64,000 nt of DNA from NCBI GenBank assembly GCA_016789025.1, contig JAEURC010000002.1:1-64000 (forward strand). The letters are read 5' to 3'. This stretch comes from Anaerolineales bacterium. Its GTDB lineage: Bacteria > Chloroflexota > Anaerolineae > Anaerolineales > Villigracilaceae. The translations under genes and the position numbers were made by a program. Position 1 is the first letter of the stretch. Every line of letters begins with the position of its first letter. Shown piece after piece: positions 50,740 through 60,277 of the stretch. Under the pieces are notes generated by a model. It searched no databases and was not told the DNA's origin. It saw only the letters and a program-made list of their open reading frames with translations.

Positions 50740-53307
50740 ATGCCCAACGATGATGTCACTCCGATCCGCCAGCAGTATCTCGAGATCAAACGCGAACACC
50801 CGAACACGATCCTATTTTTTCGCCTCGGCGATTTTTACGAAACCTTCGACGAAGATGCCGAGATCACCGCGCGCGAACTCGACATCGTCCTCACCTCGAA
50901 GCCCATCGGCAAAGGCACGCGCGTGCCGCTCGCTGGAATTCCCTATCACGCCGTTGAAAATTATCTCGGGCGGCTCATCGAAAAAGGCTATCACGTCGCC
51001 ATCTGCGAGCAAGTTGGCGACACGCCGGTCAAGGGGCTCTTCCCGCGCAAGGTTGTGCGAGTCGTCACACCGGGGACTGTGACCGAACCGGGGCTCTTGC
51101 CAGGCGACGCGAACAACTACATTGCTTCGGTTTTACTGGACGCTTCGCCCTCGTTCAATTCCGACGGGCAAACTGCTTCAGTCGCGTATGCCGACGTGAC
51201 CACTGGAGAATTCGCCGTCACCGAACTTCCCATCGAATCCCTCCGCGCGGAATTGACTCGCCTACATCCCGCCGAAGTCTTGCATCCCGATAGCCAAACT
51301 CTGCCAAATGAAATCTCGAGTCACCTCACATCGTGGGCATCGTGGAAATTCGAGCCGGGCAAATGCACAGAAACGTTGTTGACTCACTTCAACTCCTCCA
51401 CACTCGACGGATTCGGATTGAAACCAAACAGCCTCTCGGTGCGAGCCGCGGGCGGGTTGTTGCAATATATCAAAGAGACTCAACCCGACGCGCTGAAATT
51501 GCTGACATCGTTGCGCTCTTATCATCTTTCGGAGTTTATGACGCTCGACGCATCCACGCGCCGCAATCTTGAACTCGATGAAACTCTGAGGGGCGAACGA
51601 AAAGGGTCACTGCTTGGCACGCTCGACCTCACGATCACGCCGATGGGCAAGCGGCTCATCCATCAGTGGGTCAGCCAGCCGCTACTTGATGTGGCAAAGA
51701 TTCAGCAACGTCAATTCGGCGTGGAATATTTCTTCCAGCAGGGAATGGTCCGCGCGGAGGTTCGCAACACGCTCAAGCCTATTGCCGACCTCGAACGGCT
51801 CGTCAATCGAGTCATCGCCGGGCAGGCACAGCCGCGCGATCTTGTGGCAATGCGGAGCACATTAGCGGCGTTGCCAAGCCTTGTTGAAGCAATCGGGAAA
51901 AAGAGTTCGCATCTGCCAACGATTGATTTGCTTCACGAGCAATTGACTCTGTTGGAAAACGCGATTGACGACGACCCGCCGTCTACGTTGCAAAATACGG
52001 GAGTCATCCGCGCAGGGTATTCGCAAGAGTTGGATTCCGTTATTGACGCGTCGAAACATGCGCGCGATTGGATCGCCAATCTCGAATCGGTTGAACGCGG
52101 GAACACGGGGATCAAAACGCTCAAGGTGGGCTACAACAAAGTCTTCGGCTATTACATCGAAATTTCGCGCGGCGCGGCAGAAAAAGCACCCGAGCATTAC
52201 ATCCGCAAACAGACGCTCGTCAACGCCGAGCGGTTCATCACGCCCGAGATGAAAGAATACGAAACGCTGGTGTTGAACGCCGAAGAACGGATCAAAGAGA
52301 TCGAAACGCGACTCTTCCGCGAAGCCTGCGCCGAACTCGCAAAGTCTGCGCATCAACTTTTATCCACGGCGCGGGCGATTGCCGAGGTGGATGTCTTGTC
52401 CGCTTTGGGGGAGGCGGCGGCTTTGGGTGGGTACATCAAGCCCCACGTCCGCGAAGGAAGCGGGTTGGAGATCCACGAAGGCAGGCATCCCGTTGTCGAA
52501 CAAACGTTGCGAGGCGAACGCTACATCCCGAACGATGTCCTGTTTGAAAAAGGCGAGGTGGTGCGAGTCATCACGGGACCGAATATGGCGGGCAAGTCTA
52601 CGTATCTGCGGCAGACCGCGCTGATCGTGTTGATGGCGCAGATGGGATCGTTCGTGCCAGCCGCGTCGGCAGATATCGGACTCGTGGACCGAATCTTCAC
52701 GCGCATCGGCGCACAAGATGAAATTCACGCGGGGCAATCTACTTTTATGGTGGAGATGGTGGAGGCGGCGAATATTTTGCATCACGCCACATCGCGCTCG
52801 CTGTTGATCCTCGACGAGATCGGACGCGGCACGTCAACATACGACGGCGTTTCGATCGCGTGGGCGGTGATCGAGTTCATTCATAATCGTCCGCATCTTC
52901 GAGCGAAAACTTTATTCGCCACGCATTATCACGAGTTGACCCAACTCGCCGAGTTATTGCCCGGCGTGCGGAATTACAACGTGGCAGTCAGCGAGGCGGA
53001 CGATAAAGTTGTGTTCCTGCACAAGATCGTGCCCGGCGGCGCAGACCGTTCGTACGGAATCCATGTGGCGCAATTGGCTGGCTTGCCCGCGCCCGTCATC
53101 CAACGCGCAAGCGAGATCATGGCGGAACTCGAGAAGACTTCGGGGCGGGCGGTGAAGATCAATCCGCACGCGGCACAACAAGCTGCGCTGTTTCCCGAAT
53201 CGAGTCCGATCCTTGATGAGTTGAAAGAGATCGACGTGAACAGCCTATCGCCCATCGAGGCGTTGAATAAGTTGTTCGAGTGGCAGAAGAGGTTTACAAA
53301 ATCGTAG
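50740..53307 (+). CDS. mutS: DNA mismatch repair protein MutS
   Basis: MutS recognises mismatches and starts repair. The 855-residue protein has the N-terminal mismatch-recognition motif ILFFRLGDFYETFDEDAE (Phe-x-Glu), the connector and lever domains, and the C-terminal ATPase with Walker A GPNMAGKSTYLRQTALIV, the LLILDEIGRGTSTYDG Walker B/D-loop and ATHYHELTQLAELLPG. The C-terminal helix-turn-helix dimer region (ALNKLFEWQKRF) is shown. All essential motifs are intact. The gene is alone; MutL is not in the window. Confidence 0.97.
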   Translation: MPNDDVTPIRQQYLEIKREHPNTILFFRLGDFYETFDEDAEITARELDIVLTSKPIGKGTRVPLAGIPYHAVENYLGRLIEKGYHVAICEQVGDTPVKGLFPRKVVRVVTPGTVTEPGLLPGDANNYIASVLLDASPSFNSDGQTASVAYADVTTGEFAVTELPIESLRAELTRLHPAEVLHPDSQTLPNEISSHLTSWASWKFEPGKCTETLLTHFNSSTLDGFGLKPNSLSVRAAGGLLQYIKETQPDALKLLTSLRSYHLSEFMTLDASTRRNLELDETLRGERKGSLLGTLDLTITPMGKRLIHQWVSQPLLDVAKIQQRQFGVEYFFQQGMVRAEVRNTLKPIADLERLVNRVIAGQAQPRDLVAMRSTLAALPSLVEAIGKKSSHLPTIDLLHEQLTLLENAIDDDPPSTLQNTGVIRAGYSQELDSVIDASKHARDWIANLESVERGNTGIKTLKVGYNKVFGYYIEISRGAAEKAPEHYIRKQTLVNAERFITPEMKEYETLVLNAEERIKEIETRLFREACAELAKSAHQLLSTARAIAEVDVLSALGEAAALGGYIKPHVREGSGLEIHEGRHPVVEQTLRGERYIPNDVLFEKGEVVRVITGPNMAGKSTYLRQTALIVLMAQMGSFVPAASADIGLVDRIFTRIGAQDEIHAGQSTFMVEMVEAANILHHATSRSLLILDEIGRGTSTYDGVSIAWAVIEFIHNRPHLRAKTLFATHYHELTQLAELLPGVRNYNVAVSEADDKVVFLHKIVPGGADRSYGIHVAQLAGLPAPVIQRASEIMAELEKTSGRAVKINPHAAQQAALFPESSPILDELKEIDVNSLSPIEALNKLFEWQKRFTKS

Positions 53308-53431
53308 ACGCGTTTATGCGTCAGACATTTGTACGGGAGCAAGCTTCTCCATCTGCATGCGCTATCTTAACTGCAAAGAATATTTCGGCAAACCAAACAA
53401 TTCTGTTGTGAGATCTCATGTAATCTATCGG

Positions 53432-53437
53432 TATAAT
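53432..53437 (+). promoter_or_regulatory. -10 box of the LTA-synthase-like gene
   Basis: TATAAT lies 28 nt before the ATG at 53466. A TTGTGA at 53406 is too far away (20 bp) for an ideal -35. The rest of the gap 53308-53465 shows nothing else. Confidence 0.4.
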
Positions 53438-53465
53438 TCGTGATAATTCACAACGATATCGAGGC

Positions 53466-55094
53466 ATGAGTTCTTTGCACCTCTCCCATACAACCACCAG
53501 AAATTTATTTTCCAGACTGAGGGAAAATTTCGCGCCGCTAATACCCGCCGCATTGCTAACATTATCTTATCTTTTGTTTGACTACCACATCCAAGCGGCT
53601 GTATTCATTTCGCCGACAAAACTAGTCAGGCCGCTTATCGTCATGTGGGTCTTGTTGGCGCCTGTTTATTTTTTTCTCCAGAGAATCACCGGCGACAAGG
53701 AATGGTCAAGTCTCTACTTATTTATGTTTGTGGTGGTAATGTACGCATCCTCAGAGTATTTCGAGATTGTCTTGACCCTGGTGATAATTCTTGCCACAAC
53801 ATGGACTGCGATCTTCTACATCTTAAGAAAAAAGATTGTGAATCTGCGGCAACTGAATTTGGTCGCGACCGCAACACCGGCATTTTTGCTAATCGCCACC
53901 CTGACGCGCGTGATCCCCATTTACCTTGAACCAGATTGGAAGGCGTATCTGAACGATATTGACGAATTGGATGCGCCGCTAACAGAGGGATCCATCCTAT
54001 CGGAGAATTCTCCGGATATTTACTACCTCGTGCTCGACGGCTATGGACGGGCGGATGTTTTACAGGATTACTACGATTACGATAACTCAGATTTTATTCA
54101 ACGCCTGAAAGATAGAGGCTTTATTGTGCCGTCGGAATCACAGTCAAACTACGCGAAGACTGTGGCGTCAGTCGCTTCAACGCTGAACATGAATTATCTA
54201 CCAGAATTTACCCAAGGCATGGAGGAAAGTCTCTTCTGGTGGCAAGCCAAGCCATATATCGAACATAACGCGGCGCAATCTTTTCTAAAGAATCGCGGCT
54301 ACACCACAATATCCATTGCCACCGATTGGGACATTACCAATAACAAGAAGACGGATGTCTATTTTAAACCCCTCCCCATGCAACTTACAGAACATGAAGG
54401 AAATTTAATCGAAAAGTCACGCTTAAATTTCCTGGGCCCGCTGATCAGCAAGGTGGCATTTTATCCCACGAACGCATCCCATCGCGAATTAGTTCTCTAC
54501 AACTTCAGAACAATAACCGAGAGTCTTTCAATCCGCGGGCCCAAATTCGTATTCGCACACATCGTTTCCCCTCACCCGCCTTTCGTGTTCGACGGAGAAG
54601 GAACCCCAATCTCACCCAGATACGGGTTTACATTCAACGATGCCAATAATTTCCCCGGCACCCTGGATGAATACAAGACAGAATACGCGGGACAGGTGGA
54701 AAACGTCAACCGTCTGTTGGAAGAAACGATCGACACCATTCTTTCCCAATCCACTGTGCCGCCCATCATTATCTTACAGGCAGATCACGGACCTGGCATG
54801 TTGACCGATTTTACAAGTTCCGAAAATACTTGCTTGCGAGACCGTTTTTCCACCTTTGCAGCCTATTACTTGCCCGATGCGGAAAACAACCTGGTTGCCG
54901 AGGACACTACACCGGTCAACATCTTTCGCATCGTCTTAAACGAGTATTTTGCAGCAAACCTTCCCATGTTGGAAAATAGATCCTATTATTTCAAGGACAC
55001 TGTTTATATTTTTCGGACAGAGGATGTTACGACGAAATTAACCGACTCGGCAAGTAGTCAAGCGTGCAATCGCCCGATAGAAAATACGCCATGA
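53466..55094 (+). CDS. Membrane alkaline-phosphatase superfamily (sulfatase/LTA-synthase-like) protein
   Basis: The 542-residue protein has four to five N-terminal membrane segments (residues about 20-155) and an extracellular sulfatase/phosphotransferase domain. The motif SPDIYYLVLDGYGRADVLQDYYDYDN gives the metal-binding Asp, and PPIIILQADHGPGMLTDF the C-terminal metal ligands Asp and His. HIVSPHPPFVFDGEG is the usual conserved piece before the C-terminal part. Lipoteichoic acid synthases and phosphoethanolamine transferases share this architecture and move phospho-alcohol groups onto glycans or lipids. It precedes the phosphonate operon in the same direction, which suggests a role in attaching or polymerising the modified group. 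Confidence 0.85.
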   Translation: MSSLHLSHTTTRNLFSRLRENFAPLIPAALLTLSYLLFDYHIQAAVFISPTKLVRPLIVMWVLLAPVYFFLQRITGDKEWSSLYLFMFVVVMYASSEYFEIVLTLVIILATTWTAIFYILRKKIVNLRQLNLVATATPAFLLIATLTRVIPIYLEPDWKAYLNDIDELDAPLTEGSILSENSPDIYYLVLDGYGRADVLQDYYDYDNSDFIQRLKDRGFIVPSESQSNYAKTVASVASTLNMNYLPEFTQGMEESLFWWQAKPYIEHNAAQSFLKNRGYTTISIATDWDITNNKKTDVYFKPLPMQLTEHEGNLIEKSRLNFLGPLISKVAFYPTNASHRELVLYNFRTITESLSIRGPKFVFAHIVSPHPPFVFDGEGTPISPRYGFTFNDANNFPGTLDEYKTEYAGQVENVNRLLEETIDTILSQSTVPPIIILQADHGPGMLTDFTSSENTCLRDRFSTFAAYYLPDAENNLVAEDTTPVNIFRIVLNEYFAANLPMLENRSYYFKDTVYIFRTEDVTTKLTDSASSQACNRPIENTP

Positions 55095-55106
55095 AGCCAT
55101 TCAAAC

Positions 55107-55123
55107 CGGGTTATAATCCCGGG
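55107..55123 (+). promoter_or_regulatory. Palindrome around the -10 box of the phosphonate operon
   Basis: CCGGGTTATAATCCCGG is a 17-base palindromic arrangement with the TATAAT in its centre. It is 50 nt before the first small gene of the operon. It could be an operator for a repressor, or a hairpin. Confidence 0.45.
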
Positions 55124-55166
55124 CGCCGCCCATTATTCAGACTCAATAGAAAAAGGAGAGTGTGCC

Positions 55167-55370
55167 ATGTTTTTCGCGCCTTTACCGTCAGATCCCAGTT
55201 ATCTTGATCCGGTCGCAACCGGAACAATTCTGCAAGTCCTTTTAGCGGTCTTTCTCGCTGTTTCTTTGTTCTTCAGGGCATTCTGGAGGAAGATCAAGAG
55301 CTTCATAGCGATGATTCAGGATCGATTCGCAAAAAAGGACGATGAGGCTGTCTCGGAAAAAAGTGAATAA
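55167..55370 (+). CDS. Small membrane protein ahead of the phosphonate genes
   Basis: The 67-residue protein has one membrane segment (ILQVLLAVFLAVSLFFRAFW, residues about 22-41) after a short Pro/Ser/Asp start, then a basic amphipathic helix (KIKSFIAMIQDRFAKK) and an acidic end. No family is recognised. A good RBS (AAAGGAGAG) precedes the ATG and the next gene starts 6 nt after its stop, so it is translated as part of the phosphonate operon. It may anchor or help assemble enzymes at the membrane. Confidence 0.75.
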   Translation: MFFAPLPSDPSYLDPVATGTILQVLLAVFLAVSLFFRAFWRKIKSFIAMIQDRFAKKDDEAVSEKSE

Positions 55371-55376
55371 GAGCCC

Positions 55377-56678
55377 ATGACCAAACAAGTTTACGTCGGC
55401 ATGAGCGCCGACATCATTCATCCCGGGCATTTGAACATAATTAATGTCGCCCAGAAACTTGGCGATGTCATCATAGGCTTATTAACAGACGAAGCCATTG
55501 CAAGCTATAAACGACTTCCGTTTATGACGTTCGAACAAAGAAAACTCATCATTGAAAACCTTCGCGGCGTGTCCAAAGTAGTACCGCAGAACACGCTGGA
55601 CTACGTGCCCAACCTTCGAATGCTGAAACCGGATTTCGTGGTGCATGGTGATGATTGGAAAACAGGCGTCCAAGCCGAAACGCGTCAGCGGGTAATAGAC
55701 GCATTAAAGGAGTGGGGCGGGGAGCTCGTCGAACCGGCGTATACCGCCGGAGTTTCGTCCACACAGTTGATCCAAGCGAAACGGCAATTTGGAACAACAC
55801 CAGAAATTCGGCGCAGCCTTTTCCGCCGCCAACTGGAGGCAAAAACCATCGTGCGCGTGATCGAATCTCATAACGGGCTGACGGGCTTGATCGCAGAAAA
55901 CGCCAGCGTCGAGGTCGGCAACAGCACCCGCGAGTTCGACGCGTTATGGATCAGCAGTCTGACGGATTCAACGTCCAAGGGAAAACCAGATACGGGTTTG
56001 GTTGACCTCACATCCAGACTGCAAACGGTGGAGGAAATTCTTGAGATCACAACAAAACCCATTATTTTCGACGGCGATAACGGCGGCGAAACCGAACACT
56101 TTGCGCATATGGTTCGTTCGCTGGAAAGGCTTGGATTATCGGCAGTAGTCATCGAGGATAAGACAGGGCTAAAGCGAAATTCTCTGTTCGGAACCGACGT
56201 TGACCAGACACAAGACAGTATCGAGGCATTCTGCGACAAAATCAGGCGCGGCAAACAAGCGCAGATCACAAACGACTTTTCGATCATCGCGCGAATCGAG
56301 TCGCTTATTTTAGATAAGGGCGTCGAGGACGCACTCCAAAGGGCTAAAGCATATACGGGAGCAGGCGCTGATGCGATCCTGATCCATAGCAAAGACAAGG
56401 ATACCAGTCAACTCTTCAAGTTTTGTCAAACCTATAACACGTACGAGAATCATGCTCCCCTCGTGCTGGTGCCCAGCGCCTATCCGCAGATGACCGAGGA
56501 TGAAATCTATAAAATGGGCGGCAGGGTGGTGATTTACGCGAATCAATTATTGCGCAGCGCGTACCCAAGCATGGTCAAGACCGCAGAATTGATCTTGCAA
56601 AACGGGCGCGCACTGGAAGCGGAAGAAATGTGCATGCCGATCAAACAGATCATCAACTTAATTCCCGGAGAGAAATAA
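55377..56678 (+). CDS. Cytidylyltransferase-phosphoenolpyruvate mutase fusion
   Basis: The 433-residue protein has two catalytic domains. Residues about 1-135 are a nucleotidyltransferase of the cytidylyltransferase fold (HxGH motif HPGH at 15-18, then [20 protein letters not shown]). Residues about 145-433 are a PEP mutase with the signature EDKxxxxxNS ([10 protein letters not shown] from residue 260) and [14 protein letters not shown] mutase makes phosphonopyruvate, the first step in C-P bond biosynthesis. The cytidylyltransferase (PntC-like) would activate the end product as a CMP-phosphonate, ready for transfer. The fusion of first and activation steps marks the pathway as surface-glycan or lipid directed rather than catabolic. 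Confidence 0.92.
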   Translation: MTKQVYVGMSADIIHPGHLNIINVAQKLGDVIIGLLTDEAIASYKRLPFMTFEQRKLIIENLRGVSKVVPQNTLDYVPNLRMLKPDFVVHGDDWKTGVQAETRQRVIDALKEWGGELVEPAYTAGVSSTQLIQAKRQFGTTPEIRRSLFRRQLEAKTIVRVIESHNGLTGLIAENASVEVGNSTREFDALWISSLTDSTSKGKPDTGLVDLTSRLQTVEEILEITTKPIIFDGDNGGETEHFAHMVRSLERLGLSAVVIEDKTGLKRNSLFGTDVDQTQDSIEAFCDKIRRGKQAQITNDFSIIARIESLILDKGVEDALQRAKAYTGAGADAILIHSKDKDTSQLFKFCQTYNTYENHAPLVLVPSAYPQMTEDEIYKMGGRVVIYANQLLRSAYPSMVKTAELILQNGRALEAEEMCMPIKQIINLIPGEK

Positions 56679-56679
56679 T

Positions 56680-57813
56680 ATGTTGGATCCAGCCTGGCTT
56701 TTTGAGGAACTTCAGAAAAACCGGGTTGACTTTTTTGCAGGCGTCCCAGATTCGTTACTCAAAGATTTTTGCCTATTGGTCTCTGATACAGTCCCCGCAC
56801 AGCGGCATCTCATCACAGCAAATGAAGGGGGGGCGATTGCGCTTGCTACAGGTCACCATCTGGCCACCGGCGGGATCGGGCTCGTGTATTTGCAAAATTC
56901 AGGGTTGGGGAACGCGGTCAACCCCATCACCTCCCTGGCAGATCCCGCCGTTTATCACATCCCACTCGTGTTGCTGATCGGCTGGCGAGGCGAACCCGGT
57001 GCGCACGATGAACCGCAACACATTAAACAGGGAGAGATAACCCCGGCTTTACTGGGCGCCCTCGATGTTCCATACAAAATTCTTCCAAAAGAACATAAAG
57101 CGGCGCGAAGAACAATAAACGAACTAATGAGCGTCGTCATTGAAGAAAATCGCCCATGCGCCTTAGTTGTTCAAAAGGATAGTTTTCATAAATACGCAGG
57201 CAAAGCTCCTGCATCGAATACCAACGCGGGGTTATCAAGAGAACGAGCGGTCCAGGAAATTGGAAAGTCATTACAACCGCAAGATATCGTTGTTTCCACA
57301 ACAGGCATGATCTCGCGAGAATTATTTGAATATCGCGCTAACGCCGGTCAGCTTGAAATGGGACAGGATTTTTATACCGTAGGCTCGATGGGTCACGCCT
57401 CCCAGATCGCGCTGGCAATTGCCCTCCAAAAACGAGAGAGGAAAATCTATTGTATTGACGGAGACGGCGCATTCATCATGCACATGGGCGGCATAATCAC
57501 GATCGGTCATCAACCAGTCGGGAACTTCAAACATATTGTTCTCAACAACGGCGCGCACGACTCAGTGGGAGGTCAGCCTACTGGCGCCCTGTCAATCAAC
57601 ATCCCAGAGATCGTTCTTGGTTGTGGCTACAAAGAAGCGCGGCGAGCATCCACTTTGCCTGATTTAGTATCCGCATTAAACTGGCTTCAAGACGCAAAGG
57701 GTCCTGTTTTATTGGAGGTTGTTGTAAACAAAGGAGCTAGAGTAAACCTTGGAAGACCGACCACCACCCCGGAGCAAAACAAACAAAATTTCATGAAGCA
57801 TTGCGCCAAATGA
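56680..57813 (+). CDS. Phosphonopyruvate decarboxylase
   Basis: The 377-residue protein is a ThDP-dependent decarboxylase. It starts LDPAWLFEELQKNRVDFFAGVPDSLLKDFC, the family N-terminus, with Glu in the ITANEGGAIALATGHHLATGG block acting on the thiamine ring. The cofactor motif is GDGAFIMHMGGIITIG, followed by HIVLNNGAHDSVGGQPTG, which is diagnostic for this enzyme. It removes CO2 from phosphonopyruvate to give phosphonoacetaldehyde and makes the PEP mutase reaction irreversible. Its ATG is one base after the PEP mutase stop, and it overlaps the next gene by 13 bases. Confidence 0.95.
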   Translation: MLDPAWLFEELQKNRVDFFAGVPDSLLKDFCLLVSDTVPAQRHLITANEGGAIALATGHHLATGGIGLVYLQNSGLGNAVNPITSLADPAVYHIPLVLLIGWRGEPGAHDEPQHIKQGEITPALLGALDVPYKILPKEHKAARRTINELMSVVIEENRPCALVVQKDSFHKYAGKAPASNTNAGLSRERAVQEIGKSLQPQDIVVSTTGMISRELFEYRANAGQLEMGQDFYTVGSMGHASQIALAIALQKRERKIYCIDGDGAFIMHMGGIITIGHQPVGNFKHIVLNNGAHDSVGGQPTGALSINIPEIVLGCGYKEARRASTLPDLVSALNWLQDAKGPVLLEVVVNKGARVNLGRPTTTPEQNKQNFMKHCAK

Positions 57814-58943
57814 ATCAAAGAATCATTTTCGAACACGGCGGCATTCGTTTGCTCGGGAGGATCGCCTCCGAATTGCAGATCAAAAAACCTCTGCTTGTCA
57901 CCGGCGGCGCTTCCTACGAAGCCTGCGGCGCAAAGCAGGAAATCGAACAAGTTTTCGGCGATTCAGGAAATATCCGATTCTCGGTTTCAACTTCGTTGCC
58001 GGAAATTCAAGAGGTGGAGCGCGGGATTGAATTTCTTAACAAGCACACTTTCGACGCTGTCATAGCAATCGGCGGGGGATGCGTTCTGGATACCGCAAAA
58101 TTGATCCGCACATTTGCCCATCGGGATATTAAGACAATAACCGAGTCAAGCGGGCATACATCCTCTGAATCTCCCCGCATCCCGATGATTGCCATCCCCA
58201 CAACTGCCGGCTCGGGGGCAGAAGCAACACACTTTGCGGTCTTATATAAAAACAACACAAAATACTCAATAGCCCACCAAAATATATTACCTACGGTTGC
58301 GTTGATAGACGCCAACTTGACACTGAGCGTTCCTCCGAACCTTGCGGCCGCCTCCGGATTGGATGCATTGTCGCAAGGCATCGAGTCGTACTGGAGCGCA
58401 AACTCCACGGAAGAATCAAGAGGGTTTGCCAAACAATCCATTCAACTGGCATACGAGGCTCTCGTCTCCGCGATTTGCGAAAACAATCTTCAAGCAAAGA
58501 TCAATCTAAGCCAAGCCGCCCTCCTGGCGGGACAAGCGATTAACATCAGCAAAACCACCGCCCCACATGCAGTATCTTATGCTCTTACCGTCACCTTTGG
58601 AATACCGCATGGGCACGCTGTAGCTCTCACTCTGGGAGAGTTTTTTGCGCTTGCCGGCGCCATCACAGACAAGGATTGCAATCACCCCACGGGCATGGGA
58701 TTCGTAAGTCATCTTCTCGATGAATTGTGCAATCTATTGAATGTTGCAGATCCGTCTGCCGGACGCGCGGCAATCAAGAAACTTGTATCCACCCTCGGGT
58801 TGGCTACAAATCTATCGGCTGTTGGCATCAAAGAATCGGATTTCGCTCACATTCTCAAAAATATCAACGTAGAGCGTCTTGAAAATCACCCTCAGAAAAT
58901 TACCGCAGAAATGATTCGGACAATTCTACAAAACATCGCTTGA
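57801..58943 (+). CDS. Iron-containing alcohol dehydrogenase, probable phosphonoacetaldehyde reductase
   Basis: The 380-residue protein is a group III (Fe-dependent) alcohol dehydrogenase. It has the NAD(P)-binding GGGCVLDTAKLI, ATTAGSGAEATHFAVL-like block (PTTAGSGAEATHFAV), the metal-binding Asp in VALIDANLTLSVPPNLAAASGLDALSQGIESYWS and His in GIPHGHAVALTLGEFF. Following phosphonopyruvate decarboxylase in an overlapping operon, it most likely reduces phosphonoacetaldehyde to 2-hydroxyethylphosphonate, as the known PhpC-type enzymes do. A 2-aminoethylphosphonate transaminase, the alternative branch, is absent from the window. Confidence 0.9.
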   Translation: MRQMNQRIIFEHGGIRLLGRIASELQIKKPLLVTGGASYEACGAKQEIEQVFGDSGNIRFSVSTSLPEIQEVERGIEFLNKHTFDAVIAIGGGCVLDTAKLIRTFAHRDIKTITESSGHTSSESPRIPMIAIPTTAGSGAEATHFAVLYKNNTKYSIAHQNILPTVALIDANLTLSVPPNLAAASGLDALSQGIESYWSANSTEESRGFAKQSIQLAYEALVSAICENNLQAKINLSQAALLAGQAINISKTTAPHAVSYALTVTFGIPHGHAVALTLGEFFALAGAITDKDCNHPTGMGFVSHLLDELCNLLNVADPSAGRAAIKKLVSTLGLATNLSAVGIKESDFAHILKNINVERLENHPQKITAEMIRTILQNIA

Positions 58944-58947
58944 AGCG

Positions 58948-60141
58948 TTAGGCGGCTCTCCCCTTCTTCCCTTCGGCTACCATGCGCATGATGATTTCCG
59001 CGCCAACAATGGATGATCGTCCGAAATTGAAAACATTATCGTGGCGAACTTGAAGAATTTGGTCTCGATAATCCCGTTTGCGATCCAGAAATTCAAGCAC
59101 AATCTTGCCGGCTTCGCTCGCCCGCTCCGGGGATATTTGTTTGCCGATCTGATCTCGAATTCTCACCTCAAGAGGTTCCATGCCGAGCCTCTCGTATTCT
59201 GCGTTATAGATTTTGCGCGGCAGATCAATGAACAATACGGGACGTTCTGTGCCAAATGCGTATTCCAACGCGACCCCGGACCAATCGCAGATCATTACAT
59301 CCGCCCGGTGCAGGTAGGTTTCAGAGGTGGTCGCAGTATCGAGTTGAAAGTGTTCACTATTCGAAAAAAGCTTTCGAATCCGGGTTAACACATCCGGTGA
59401 TTTTGCAATGGTCATGGGGTGAGGGCGAAGTACAACATTGAAGCCCTCCGCAAGCAGAGATTTGATCAACTCCTCCCCGCAAGTATTCAAAATGTTAGAG
59501 TCGTGCCAGCCGGGCGCAACAAGTACCAGCCCATTGGCGGTTACTTCCACCGGGTTTGACTTTACAAACTCCTGATGTTGCTGATAAATTTTTTCCAGAC
59601 GATAGTATCCAACTTCATAAAGGTCTTTCGAAGGCAATCCATACAGTTCTTCTGTCCGTCGGATCTCCGCTACATGATGCGGTCCACAACAAAACACCGT
59701 ATCGTAAAAATCGAATGCGCCCAAACGATACATCATGTGTGAACTTACGAGGGCGTGAAAGACATAGACATAATTTGCGCCGGAAAAAGACCGCTTGATT
59801 TTATACTGGTGTAAATCAGGGACCGTCGTCACCACAACGGGGTAATCGATCAACGGAAATACGAACGGCAGAAACGTTTCCGCGTAATAAGGAATGACTC
59901 CTGGTGTGCCTGATGTAAAAATTGGATCTTTCGAATCGGATGACAAATAGACGATATCTTTCTTATACGAGTCGACCAGCTGTTTGATTATCCCCTCATA
60001 GTAAGAAATATATTGGCTCTGCGTGGTAAAAAACAGGACATTGCTTCGCTTCTTGTCGGCATCGAACATGATCCCGCCGAGTGTGCGCAACTCATCGCTC
60101 AAACTTCTTTTTCTGATCTTTTCGGGCTGTTTATCAATCAT
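58948..60141 (-). CDS. CDP-glycerol glycerophosphotransferase-like protein (TagB/TagF family)
   Basis: The 397-residue protein is of the GT-B-like Glyphos_transf family. Diagnostic pieces are VLVAPGWHDSNILNTCGEELI, the phosphate-binding region VVLRPHPMTIAKSPDV and the conserved ending SETYLHRADVMICDWSGVALEYAFGTERPVLFIDLP. In teichoic acid synthesis such enzymes transfer glycerol-phosphate or ribitol-phosphate from CDP-alcohols. Next to the CTP-dependent PEP mutase fusion, its likely donor is a CMP-activated hydroxyethylphosphonate. It is on the opposite strand, with its stop 4 nt from the alcohol dehydrogenase stop. No membrane segment is seen. Substrate is inferred. Confidence 0.85.
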   Translation of the reverse strand: MIDKQPEKIRKRSLSDELRTLGGIMFDADKKRSNVLFFTTQSQYISYYEGIIKQLVDSYKKDIVYLSSDSKDPIFTSGTPGVIPYYAETFLPFVFPLIDYPVVVTTVPDLHQYKIKRSFSGANYVYVFHALVSSHMMYRLGAFDFYDTVFCCGPHHVAEIRRTEELYGLPSKDLYEVGYYRLEKIYQQHQEFVKSNPVEVTANGLVLVAPGWHDSNILNTCGEELIKSLLAEGFNVVLRPHPMTIAKSPDVLTRIRKLFSNSEHFQLDTATTSETYLHRADVMICDWSGVALEYAFGTERPVLFIDLPRKIYNAEYERLGMEPLEVRIRDQIGKQISPERASEAGKIVLEFLDRKRDYRDQILQVRHDNVFNFGRSSIVGAEIIMRMVAEGKKGRAA

Positions 60142-60221
60142 ACAACCATCCTCTAGCTACCTCGGACAAATCGGGGCAAAACGAACGTCGAATCCTAATT
60201 CTAACCTATGAATTCATAAAG

Positions 60222-60253
60222 AAAAAATCGCCGTGGAGATTCCACGGCGATTT
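60222..60253 (-). terminator. Terminator after hppA
   Basis: AAATCGCCGTGGA at 60225-60237 pairs perfectly with TCCACGGCGATTT at 60241-60253 (loop GAT) and the minus strand continues with TTT. It ends the pyrophosphatase transcript. Confidence 0.85.
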
Positions 60254-60277
60254 GTAAGTTTAAAAACGACGCAACTC

